A DNA stretch of 64,000 bases, taken from Cladorhizidae sp. MBARI D1340-BT2. Taxonomy: Eukaryota > Porifera > Demospongiae > Poecilosclerida > Cladorhizidae. Positions within the stretch are counted from its first letter, which is position 1; each line of letters opens with the position of its first letter. The stretch is from NCBI GenBank assembly GCA_028752905.1, contig JAQNBH010000022.1:310001-374000 (forward strand). The letters are read 5' to 3'. The position numbers and the translations under genes were made by a program. Under the pieces are notes generated by a model. It saw only the letters and a program-made list of their open reading frames with translations. It did not search any database and was not told the DNA's origin. Shown here piece after piece: positions 1 to 8,480 of this stretch.

Positions 1-222
1 GTGTTCTCTATCTTGATATTTGCCCTAATTTGGTCTATATGTTTCTCATTTTCCCCCCAAAAATCTTGTTAATTTGCCGTAAAGCTCATAACATTTCTAC
101 ACTTTACCCCAAAAAGATAATTTTTATATCACCGAATAGCCCTTCTAATTATCTGTCTTTTGTACGTGCCAAAATTTTGAGTACTCTAAGTATTAGCAAG
201 TTATGGCGATTTGAAGTGGTAA

Positions 223-326
223 GGTTTGCGATCTTTCCTGGCGTTTTCCAGTTGCCAAAGCGGTGGCCTGCCAGTGAAAAACCACTACATTTATTGATAA
301 TCTGTTGACATGTTGCAGATAAGGGC
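223..326. repeat. Near-invariant core of the satellite monomer (first copy)
   Basis: This block of about 105 bp runs from GGTTTGCGATCTTTCC to GCAGATAAGGG. It recurs in every monomer with almost no change: reading by eye I found only two substitutions in about 53 copies (near 2992 and 3910). Bases 40-180 of the same monomers differ at many sites. A few short pairings such as AGTG-AAAAAC-CACT and CTGG-CGTTTT-CCAG are present but are too short to call a structured RNA. Function is unknown; a protein-binding site or a centre of gene conversion are possible explanations. Confidence 0.6.
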
Positions 327-402
327 CTTCTCTATCAGTTGACAAAATCTGGGACTTTGGTCTTGTTAATTAGGGCAGTTATGAATTGTACTCTTACTTG
401 AT

Positions 403-575
403 GCTAAACATGTTAGCTTCGTAGATTATCCACACTTCACTGAATAGACTTGATGTATAACTATTAAGATAGGACTCTCTAAGTGCTCTCTCTTGATACC
501 AAACATCCATATATTCTGCACACTTCACTGTAATGGACTTGCAAGATAGGTATCTCTCAGTGTTCTCTATCTTGA
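403..575 (+). repeat. Satellite subrepeat 1 of 3 (first monomer)
   Basis: This is the first of three related units making up the second half of the monomer. It starts GCTAAACATGTTAGCTTC, then carries a CCACACTTCACTG half and a second half with TTCTGCACACTTCACTG. The two halves share the skeleton TTGAT-AAACA-CACACTTCACTG-ACTTG-GATAGG, so the unit is itself an old duplication of ~84 bp. It contains a TTAA (TATTAAGATAGG) that is not occupied by a transposon in any copy here. Confidence 0.85.
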
Positions 576-740
576 GCTAAACATGTTAGCTTCATAGATT
601 CTCCACACTTCACTGAATAGACTTGATATATAGCTCTAAAGGTAGCCCTCTCTCTGTTCTCTCTCTTGATACCAAACATCCGTATATTCTGCATACATAG
701 AATCACAAGATAGGTTTCTCTATGTGTTCCCTATCTTGAT
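576..740 (+). repeat. Satellite subrepeat 2 of 3 (first monomer)
   Basis: Same two-half organisation as its neighbours, opening GCTAAACATGTTAGCTTC about 173 bp after the first unit. Here the TTAA of units 1 and 3 is replaced by CTCTAAAGGTAGG, so there is no piggyBac target. The second half is the most divergent of the three, with GCATACATAGAATCAC in place of the CACACTTCACTG motif. Confidence 0.85.
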
Positions 741-908
741 GCTAAACAGGTTAGCTTCATAGATTCTCCACACTTCACTGTATAAACTTGATATATAGCT
801 ATTAAGATAGGTCTCTCCCTGTGCTCTCTGTTGATATCAAACATCCATAATATTCTGCACACTTCACTGTAATGGACTTGATATGATTCGAATGATAGGT
901 TTCATTAT
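741..908 (+). repeat. Satellite subrepeat 3 of 3, carrying the transposon target TTAA (first monomer)
   Basis: Opens GCTAAACAGGTTAGCTTC about 165 bp after unit 2 and ends at the next monomer. The sequence TAGCTATTAAGATAGG at about monomer base 800 is the empty form of the site occupied by the piggyBac-like element in five later monomers. The unit ends with the ATGATTCGAATGATAGG segment that leads into the next head. Confidence 0.85.
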
Positions 909-3900
909 GTGTTCTCTATCTTGATATTTGCCCTAATTTGGTCTATATGTTTCTCATTTTCCCCCAAAAAATCTTGTTATTTTGACGTAAAGCTCATAAC
1001 TTTTCGACACTTTATCCATAAAAGATAATTTTTATATCACCGAATAGCCCTTCTAATTATCTGTCTTTTGTACGTGCCAAAATTTTGAGTACTCTAAGTA
1101 TTAGCAAGTTATGGTGATTTGAAGTGGTAAGGTTTGCGATCTTTCCTGGCGTTTTCCAGTTGCCAAAGCGGTGGCCTGCCAGTGAAAAACCACTACATTT
1201 ATTGATAATCTGTTGACATGTTGCAGATAAGGGCCTTCTCTATCAGTTGACTAAATCTGGGACTTTGGTCTTGTTAATTAGGGCAGTTATGAATTGTACT
1301 CTTACTTGATGGTAAACATGTTAGCTTCGTAGATTATCCACACTTCACTGAATAGACTTGATGTATAGCTATTAAGATAGGACTCTCTAAGTGCTCTCTC
1401 TTGATACCAAACATCCATATATTCTGCACACTTCACTGTAATGGACTTGCAAGATAGGTATCTCTCAGTGTTCTCTATCTTGAGCTAAACATGTTAGCTT
1501 CATAGATTCTCCACACTTCACTGAATAGACTTGATATATAGCTCTAAAGGTAGGCCTCTCTCTGTTCTCTCTCTTGATACCAAACATCCGTATATTCTGC
1601 ATATATAGAATCACAAGATAGGTTTCTCTATGTGTTCTCTATCTTGATGCTAAACAGGTTAGCTTCATAGATTCTCCACACTTCACTGTATAAACTTGAT
1701 ATATAGCTATTAAGATAGGTCTCTCCCTGTGCTCTCTGTTGATATCAAACATCCATAATATTCTGCACACTTCACTGTAATGGACTTGATATGATTCGAA
1801 TGATAGGTTTCATTATGTGTTCTCTATCTTGATATTTGCCCTAATTTGGTCTATATGTTTCTCATTTTCCCCCCAAAAATCTTGTTAATTTGCCGTAAAG
1901 CTCATAACATTTCTACACTTTACCCAAAAAAGATAATTTTTATATCACCGGATAGCCCTTCTAATTATCTGTCTTTTGTACGTGCCAAACTTTTGAGTAC
2001 TCTAAGTATTAGCAAGTTATGGCGATTTGAAGTGGTAAGGTTTGCGATCTTTCCTGGCGTTTTCCAGTTGCCAAAGCGGTGGCCTGCCAGTGAAAAACCA
2101 CTACATTTATTGATAATCTGTTGACATGTTGCAGATAAGGGCCTTCTCTATCAGTTGACAAAATCTGGGACTTTGGTCTTGTTAATTAGGGCAGTTATGA
2201 ATTGTACTCTTACTTGATGCTAAACATGTTAGCTTCGTAGATTATCCACACTTCACTGTATAGACTTGATGTATAGCTATTAAGATAGGACTCTCTAAGT
2301 GCTCTCTCTTGATACCAAACATCCATATATTCTGCACACTTCACTGTAATGGACTTGCAAGATAGGTATCTCTCAGTGTTCTCTATCTTGAGCTAAACAT
2401 GTTAGCTTCATAGATTCTCCACACTTCACTGAATAGACTTGATATATAGCTCTAAAGGTAGGCCTCTCTCTGTTCTCTCTCTTGATACCAAACATCCGTA
2501 TATTCTGCATACATAGAATCACAAGATAGGTTTCTCTATGTGTTCTCTATCTTGATGCTAAACAGGTTAGCTTCATAGATTCTCCACACTTCACTGTATA
2601 AACTTGATATATAGCAATTAAGATAGGTCTCTCCCTGTGCTCTCTGTTGATATCAAACATCCATAATATTCTGCACACTTAACTGTAATGGACTTGATAT
2701 GATTCGAATGATAGGTTTCATTATGTGTTCTCTATCTTGATATTTGCCCTAATTTGGTCTATATGTTTTCTCATTTCCCCCCCAAAAATCTTGTTATTTT
2801 GCCGTAAAGCTCATAACTTTTCTACACTTTACCCAAAAAAGATAATTTTTATATCACCGAATAGCCCTTCTAATTATCTGTCTTTTGTACGTGCCAAAAT
2901 TTTGAGTACTCTAAGTATTAGCAAGTTATGGTGATTTGAAGTGGTAAGGTTTGCGATCTTTCCTGGCGTTTTCCAGTTGCCAAAGCGGTGGTCTGCCAGT
3001 GAAAAACCACTACATTTATTGATAATCTGTTGACATGTTGCAGATAAGGGCCTTCTCTATCAGTTGACAAACTCTGGGACTTTGGTCTTGTTAATTAGGG
3101 CAGTTATGAATTGTACTCTTACTTGATGCTAAACATTTTAGCTTCGTAGATTATCCACACTTCACTGAATAGACTTGATGTATAGCTATTAAGATAGGAC
3201 TCTCTAAGTGCTCTCTCTTGATACCAAATATCCATATATTCTGCACACTTCACTGTAATGGACTTGCAAGATAGGTATCTCTCAGTGTTCTCTATCTTGA
3301 GCTAAACATGTTAGCTTCATAGATTCTCCACACTTCACTGAATAGACTTGATATAATATAGCTCTAAAGGTAGGCCTCTCTCTGTTCTCTCTCTTGATAT
3401 CAAACATCCGTATATTCTGCATACATAGAATCACAAGATAGGTTTCTCTATGTGTTCTCTATCTTGATGCTAAACAGGTTAGCTTCATAGATTCTCCAAA
3501 CTTCACTATATAAACTTGATATATAGCTATTAAGATAGGTCTCTCCCTGTGCTCTCTGTTGATATCAAACATCCATAATATTCTGCACACTTCACTGTAA
3601 TGGACTTGATATGATTCGAATGATAGGTTTCATTATGTGTTCTCTATCTTGATATTTGCCCTAATTTGGTCTATATGTTTCTCATTTTCCCCCCAAAAAT
3701 CTTGTTAATTTGCCGTAAAGCTCATAACTTTGCTACACTTTACCCAAAAAAGATAATTTTTATATCACCGGATAGCCCTTCTAATTATCTGTCTTTTGTA
3801 CGTGCCAAACTTTTGAGTACTCTAAGTATTAGCAAGTTATGGCGATTTGAAGTGGTAAGGTTTGCGATCTTTCCTGGCGTTTTCCAGTTGCCAAAGCGGT

Positions 3901-5347
3901 GGCCTGCCATTGAAAAACCACTACATTTATTGATAATCTGTTGACATGTTGCAGATAAGGGCCTTCTCTATCAGTTGACAAAATCTGGGACTTTGGTCTT
4001 GTTAATTAGGGCAGTTATGAATTGTACTCTTACTTGATGCTAAACATGTTAGCTTCGTAGATTATCCACACTTCACTGAATAGACTTGATGTATAACTAT
4101 TAAGATAGGACTCTCTAAGTGCTCTCTCTTGATACCAAACATCCATATATTCTGCACACTTCACTGTAATGGACTTGCAAGATAGGTATCTCTCAGTGTT
4201 CCCTATCTTGAGCTAAACATGTTAGCTTCATAGATTCTCCACACTTCACTGAATAGACTTGATATATAGCTCTAAAGGTAGCCCTCTCTCTGTTCTCTCT
4301 CTTGATACCAAACATCCGTATATTCTGCATACATAGAATAACAAGATAGTTTTCTCTATGTGTTCCCTATCTTGATGCTAAACAGGTTAGCTTCATAGAT
4401 ACTCCACACTTCACTGTATAAACTTGATATATAGCTATTAAGATAGGTCTCTCCCTGTGCTCTCTGTTGATATCAAACATCCATAATATTCTGCACACTT
4501 CACTGTGATGGACTTGATATGATTCGAATGATAGGTTTCATTATGTGTTCTCTATCTTGATATTTGCCCTAATTTGGTCTATATGTTTCTCATTTTCCCC
4601 CCAAAAATCTTGTTATTTTGACGTAAAGCTCATAACTTTTCTACACTTTATCCAAAAAAGATAATTTTTATATCATCGGATAGCCCTTCTAATTATCTGT
4701 CTTTTGTACGTGCCAAAATTTTGAGTACTCTAAGTATTAGCAAGTTATGGTGATTTGAAGTGGTAAGGTTTGCGATCTTTCCTGGCGTTTTCCAGTTGCC
4801 AAAGCGGTGGCCTGCCAGTGAAAAACCACTACATTTATTGATAATCTGTTGACATGTTGCAGATAAGGGCCTTCTCTATCAGTTGACTAAATCTGGGACT
4901 TTGGTCTTGTTAATTAGGGCAGTTATGAATTGTACTCTTACTTGATGGTAAACATGTTAGCTTCGTAGATTATCCACACTTCACTGAATAGACTTGATGT
5001 ATAGCTATTAAGGTAGGACTCTCTAAGTGCTCTCTCTTGATACCAAACATCCATATATTCTGCACACTTCACTGTAATGGACTTGCAAGATAGGTATCTC
5101 TCAGTGTTCTCTATCTTGAGCTAAACATGTTAGCTTCATAGATTCTCCACACTTCACTGAATAGACTTGATATATAGCTCTAAAGGTAGGCCTCTCTCTG
5201 TTCTCTCTTGATACCAAACATCCGTATATTCTGCATACATAGAATCACAAGATAGGTTTCTCTATGTGTTCTCTATCTTGATGCTAAACAGGTTAGCTTC
5301 ATAGATTCTCCACACTTCACTGTATAAACTTGATATATAGCTATTAA

Positions 5348-5360
5348 CCGATTAAGCGCC
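5348..5360 (+). repeat. Left terminal inverted repeat, copy 1
   Basis: CCGATTAAGCGCC directly follows the TTAA at 5344-5347 and is the exact reverse complement of the right end. Similarity stops after 13 bp: the next bases are GACTTTCC here, but ATAAGCGCC reading inward from the other end. Confidence 0.93.
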
Positions 5361-5675
5361 GACTTTCCTAGTACCCGCGGTGAAATTATTAACGATTTAA
5401 TTACTAATTTTTCCCTCGCTTATAGGACGTCAGCACAGGAAACCTCGTTCAATGGAAGCCCAGTGATTGCTCTACATCCTGATTTTTGAATGAAACCCAA
5501 GGAACAAATATACAGCATTTGGCAAGCTTTTCAAAATTGAACCAAGACTTATATACCATATATTTGGGCATATTCATATAATTTGACACAGAATCAAGAC
5601 AATAACAATCCTAAAACTTCCTAAGACAAAACATTTTGAACAGACAATATATGAATCGAATATTTGAATAGAAAA

Positions 5676-5774
5676 AGTATGTGTGTGTGGGTAGAATGTG
5701 GGTGGGTAATTTGATGAAGAAGAATGAAGGAGAGTGAGAGAGTAGCATTGTAATACATGTTGTGTGTGTGTGTA
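5676..5774. repeat. GT- and GA-rich simple sequence in the element (copy 1)
   Basis: Two short GT runs (about 5678-5690 and 5758-5773) flank a purine-rich stretch with GATGAAGAAGAATGAAGGAG. The open frames crossing it on both strands have low-complexity composition (Thr-His runs, Cys-Val runs) and are not credible genes. The tract lies beyond the C-terminal end of the transposase, in what would be its 3' region. Confidence 0.7.
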
Positions 5775-6264
5775 GAAGGGCAAGACCAGGCTCTATCAAC
5801 ACTTCCCAGGCATCTAGAACACAAAGACACAACAATAGAGAAAAATGCATTATTAGACACAAGTATCCACACTTTTTACCAAGAGGCACGCACATACACC
5901 ATACACAACTTATATTTCATGGTCACGAGAACAAAGAGAATACATGCAACACTAATATTCCACCAAGGTATGATACGGTCAGATCCAATGCACAAATGAA
6001 CCTACAGTAACCACACTCATTTAGGCTCGAACCATTTTTATGCACACCAAACAGAAGTAGAAGGGGGAAATGACCTAGTTGCAAATTGAGACGTTCTAGC
6101 TGAGATGTAGGAAACATACAAGGCAGCGAGAAGAATAGGAACCAATCAATGTTTTTACTAAGCTAATCCGAAGATCTAAATAACTATCCTGCCTCTTATG
6201 TAGAGAAGTGTTTGAAAAAGGAAACAGATAAAGGCATTCAATAAAGGCGTTAAAAAAACAACCT

Positions 6265-6353
6265 TCTACCAGAGCAGACCAAAGAATGGGCTACTACAAT
6301 TTCGGTAGAAAATCAAAGAGATGGTGGAAGGGGGTGTTTGCATATTTGGTAGA
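6265..6353 (+). other. Small internal inversion inside the transposase (copy 1)
   Basis: The plus strand at 6271-6351 encodes RADQRMGYYNFGRKSKRWW and then KGVFAYLV. This is the family's conserved block that normally follows PDYQSFMRGVD, yet everything on both sides is encoded on the minus strand. Flipping this segment would restore the usual order MRGV - RADQ...FAYLV - EGCFFNAF. The segment is bounded by TCTACC (6265-6270) and GGTAGA (6348-6353), a 6-bp inverted repeat, so the breakpoints are ambiguous within those bases. The same inversion is present in the other copies at 11217-11305, 17985-18073, 25661-25749 and 41511-41599. Confidence 0.88.
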
Positions 6354-7502
6354 CACCCCTCATGAATGATTGATAATCAGGTAAACAGGGAGGGGGGCAA
6401 GACACATACAGTCGAGAACTGATGATGTTTCACAGTTGGTTGTTGTCCTTGCCACAAAGCTGCATGCATATTAGTCATCATGTCAATCACACCCTTGTCT
6501 ACCCACTAAAGCCAGGAGTGAACTATTTGATCTGTAATCATATTTTCCTCTATTCTTCCACTTTGTAAGTAACTCCTTAGGAAAGTTTTTCCTATTAGGC
6601 CTAGCTGTGCCACATGCACCAACCCCTCTAATAGTCTGCGTGTGAAATAAATTAGGAAATAAATTAGGACTTGTATAAAAGTTATCCATGTATACCTGAA
6701 AGTTCTTGTGCTCAAATCCCTCCAACAAATCTAACACTACCCGACTACACAAACCTGTACTATCTCCTGTTTCCACATTCTTCCCAGTATAAATTTGTAA
6801 TCGATAAATATAACCATTCCTTGCATCCAAAAGCACAAATACTTTTATGCCCCATTTCGTAGGCTCATCCTTCATATATTGCTTGAAGCCAAGCCTCCCT
6901 TGATAGGGAATCATGGCTTCATCAATGCTAAGCTCCTGATGCAAACAATACTCGCTTTCAAAGCTTATACAGCCTATCATAATTGGGATTACCAGATGTT
7001 ACCTGTGAGCTAGCAATGGAGTTGACATGCATGTAGCCGCATCAACTGCCTAAACCTCCAAAGGGGCATTACTCTACTCACCAAACTACATGACAAATCA
7101 GGATATTCACAAGACCAGTACATGTCTATAAGGGGAAGTTTTGAAATGCCCATAACAATCAAAAGTTCTACAAAAGCCTCCATTTCTTCTTCACATGTAT
7201 CATGCCAATTATGGGGGAGCCCCACCCTAGAAACATACATATTAGTCTCTCTCACATGGAGGTCCCACACATCAACAGTTAAAAAAAAAGATAAAAAGCA
7301 CCTAGTAACGAACTTGTTACACCGAGCAAAGCTGAGTTTGGGCCAGAATTGTCTCTTTTTTTCTCCAGCGACCTTCGACTTGATAACTTGTGCTAGTGAG
7401 CGAGCCTTACTACTACAAACTCGGGACTGGGCCTGCCTATTACCAGTACCTTGTGGTGGTGGACTACATGAACCTCTACTCTAGCACCACACCTCACATT
7501 CT

Positions 7503-7560
7503 CTGTAACACATAAATATGTATACAAACAAATATTCAAATATCAATTTTGATAACTTAC
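7503..7560 (-). other. Candidate 58-nt intron in the transposase remnant
   Basis: On the minus strand GTAAGTTATC (from 7560) looks like a donor, and a T-rich run ending TTACAG (to 7503) looks like an acceptor. The segment separates the acidic region from the basic/DDE region and contains no recognisable transposase motif. Splicing here leaves the downstream reading frame off by one base, so either the frame is further mutated or the call is wrong. Confidence 0.3.
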
Positions 7561-7591
7561 TTATTCCAGAAGAGTCCCCTGTAGCAGATTG

Positions 7592-7700
7592 TAAGGACGG
7601 AGGGTCAGTAGATAGTAAGGATGGAGGGTCAGTAGATGGTAAGGATGGAGGGTCAGTAGATGGTAATAAGGATGGAGGGTCAGTAGATGGTAAGGAAGGA
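7592..7700 (-). repeat. 24-bp minisatellite in the acidic N-terminal coding region (copy 1)
   Basis: About four and a half units of GGATGGAGGGTCAGTAGATG plus GTAA, with one unit lengthened by 3 bp (an extra TAA). On the coding (minus) strand each unit gives eight residues, roughly SLPSTDPP. Both unit length and the insertion are multiples of three, so repeat number could change without shifting the frame. A degenerate partial unit follows at about 7804-7820. Equivalent tracts lie at 12544-12652 (with one Asp-to-Tyr change), 19312-19420, 26988-27096 and 42838-42946. Confidence 0.85.
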
Positions 7701-7731
7701 GTGTTCAAATGGTCACTCTCTTCTTCAGAGG

Positions 7732-8096
7732 CTGAAAGGAAATATATAATAGTAACTCTACAAAATTTCCTTTGTACCAACCTACACTAAGTCCAGAGCT
7801 CCCACAAGTAGATGGTAACAATGGATCACCTTCATCTCCAACGGACTGCCAAGAAAGAAAAGTTGATAACATAAACCTTAGACGAACGTTTTTTTTGAAA
7901 ATTCAAATTCAAATTTGATAAGTAATAAAAAAGCTCAACCTACATTTATGGCTATAACTAATCTTCTTCAACTGCTACGTTAGAAATATTTATATCCTCA
8001 AAAAACACAAGAATAGGCAACAGTTTGGTTAGCGAATTATCTCAGAAGATTGTGGAATACAATGGCAACCAAGCGCTAAGGTAGAAACAAACATAC
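7732..8096 (-). other. Candidate 365-nt intron in the transposase remnant
   Basis: The minus strand has a donor-like GTATGT (8096-8091) after ...EGFLD and a strong acceptor, TATATTTCCTTTCAG, ending at 7732. Joining the two gives ...GFLD-ASEEES in consistent phase, linking two acidic stretches. The interior is AT-rich without transposase similarity. Frame slips upstream of the donor make it uncertain. Confidence 0.4.
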
Positions 8097-8449
8097 CATC
8101 GAGAAATCCTTCCACCCGAGCATTTTGACTTAGAGCCAGGGGATCCAGGGCACAACCATAGTAGGCATATATCTCTGGCCTTCTTTCCCACCAGAATCCG
8201 AGCCAGAGCCGCTAGTGTCGTCGTCAAAAAGAAGAAAAGTTACTTCGTACAAAACAAAGCATCCTCGCCATCTTGAAAACCGAAGTTATGAGCAAAAAGC
8301 GGGGCGCGGCCGACACATTTAGCAGCACGTATAAATGACGTTTTTAGAATAATTCAGCATTCTTTTGGGCATGTGCAGCAACAAGAATTTGGCACTTAGT
8401 TCAAATATATTTTTTTATATAATTTTTTTCGCGAGTCCGATTTCCTTTT

Positions 8450-8463
8450 GCGCCATATGGCGC
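8450..8463. repeat. Perfect 14-bp palindrome in the right subterminal region
   Basis: GCGCCATATGGCGC is self-complementary and overlaps the subterminal GGCGCTTA motif, so three copies of the GGCGC/GCGCC core lie within the last 31 bp of the element. The left end has only one. Subterminal repeats of this kind often serve as transposase-binding sites in piggyBac elements; that role is inferred here. The palindrome recurs at the same place in the other four copies. Confidence 0.8.
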
Positions 8464-8467
8464 TTAT

Positions 8468-8480
8468 GGCGCTTAATCGG
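8468..8480 (-). repeat. Right terminal inverted repeat, copy 1
   Basis: GGCGCTTAATCGG is followed immediately by TTAA (8481-8484). Just inside it the GGCGCTTA motif is repeated once more (from 8459), giving this end a tandem subterminal motif that the left end lacks. Confidence 0.93.

Larger units (their letters stand above)
1..5347 (+). repeat. Satellite array, block 1 (~5.9 monomers of ~908 bp)
   Basis: Head-to-tail monomers begin at 1, 909, 1817, 2725, 3637 and 4545, each opening with GTGTTCTCTATCTTGATA. The sixth is interrupted by element 1 at its TTAA. Monomers 1, 3 and 5 share variants (TTAATTTGCCG, GGCGATTTG), while 2 and 6 share others (TTTTGACGTAAAG, GACTAAATCTGG, GATGGTAAAC). Monomers 1-2 therefore match 5-6 at an offset of 3,636 bp, a four-monomer higher-order unit. 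The 4-bp excess over 4 x 908 comes from an ATAATATA-type insertion near 3352. No gene is visible; open frames here are addressed under rejected items. Confidence 0.97.
5923..8271 (-). pseudogene. Degenerate piggyBac (PGBD, DDE_Tnp_1_7) transposase, copy 1
   Basis: Minus-strand fragments of one transposase, in order. A likely ATG lies at 8271, followed by an Asp/Ser-rich acidic start (DDDTSGSGSDSG). A Ser/Pro-rich acidic stretch with 8-aa repeats spans ~7600-7731. The N-terminal DDE_Tnp_1_7 region spans ~7300-7010 (VRETNMY, ELLIVMGISKLP). Then come YDRLYKL (6990-6961), LSIDEAMIPYQGR with the first catalytic Asp at 6923-6921, YMDNFYTS with the second Asp at 6686-6684, and PDYQSFMRGV (6381-6352). 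After an inverted segment, FNAFIE and LIGSYSSR follow (6266-6126), then RLNLQLGHFP near 6100. The frame breaks near 7033, 6960 and 6503. About 10 to 20 residues usually found between the YDRLYK motif and the SIDEAM motif seem to be missing. The GVDxxDQ region is inverted and its first Asp is lost. The C-terminal Cys-rich domain is not resolvable. It cannot make an active enzyme. Confidence 0.9.
5348..8480 (-). mobile_element. piggyBac-type DNA transposon, copy 1 (3,133 bp, non-autonomous)
   Basis: The insert is bounded by TTAA at 5344-5347 and 8481-8484 and by perfect 13-bp inverted ends CCGATTAAGCGCC / GGCGCTTAATCGG. TTAA duplication is the hallmark of the piggyBac superfamily, and the interior encodes a decayed PGBD-type transposase on the minus strand, which confirms the class. 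Uninterrupted monomers show the empty site CTATTAAGATAGG. The ~575 bp between the left end and the transposase remnant hold GT- and GA-rich simple sequence. The ~200 bp at the right end are AT-rich with a short GC-rich patch. One private substitution separates this copy from the others (A instead of C at 5504). Confidence 0.95.

Noticed and set aside
30..308. Open frames of 69-92 codons in the satellite head, repeated in many monomers
   Set aside because: They begin at TTG or GTG rather than a supported ATG, cross the variable C/A homopolymer tract, and are cut to 69 codons in most monomers by a C-to-T change that creates TGA. No domain is recognisable. They recur because the repeat recurs.
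860..908. Pol III B-box-like ATGATTCGAATGATAGG in every monomer
   Set aside because: It matches the TTCGAA core of the B-box but not the flanking consensus, and no A-box or tRNA fold is present upstream at suitable spacing.
1..908. CENP-B box
   Set aside because: No TTCG followed at the right distance by A and CGGG exists in the monomer. A centromeric role cannot be argued from a motif here.
5396..5401. ATTAAA on the minus strand near the left end, possible poly(A) signal
   Set aside because: A six-base AT-rich match more than 500 bp beyond the last transposase similarity is expected by chance.
5757..6010. Plus-strand frames of 80-82 codons inside the transposon, and others at 7122-7484 and 7518-7790
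   Set aside because: These are antisense to the transposase remnant or lie in simple sequence; their composition is low-complexity and they resemble no known family. Only plus-strand 6271-6351 has real coding similarity, and that is the inverted transposase segment.
8290..8345. GC-rich patch and TATA-like sequence upstream of the presumed transposase ATG
   Set aside because: The TATAAAT match is on the plus strand, opposite to the gene, and the GGGGCG patch is a single short motif. This is insufficient to call a promoter.
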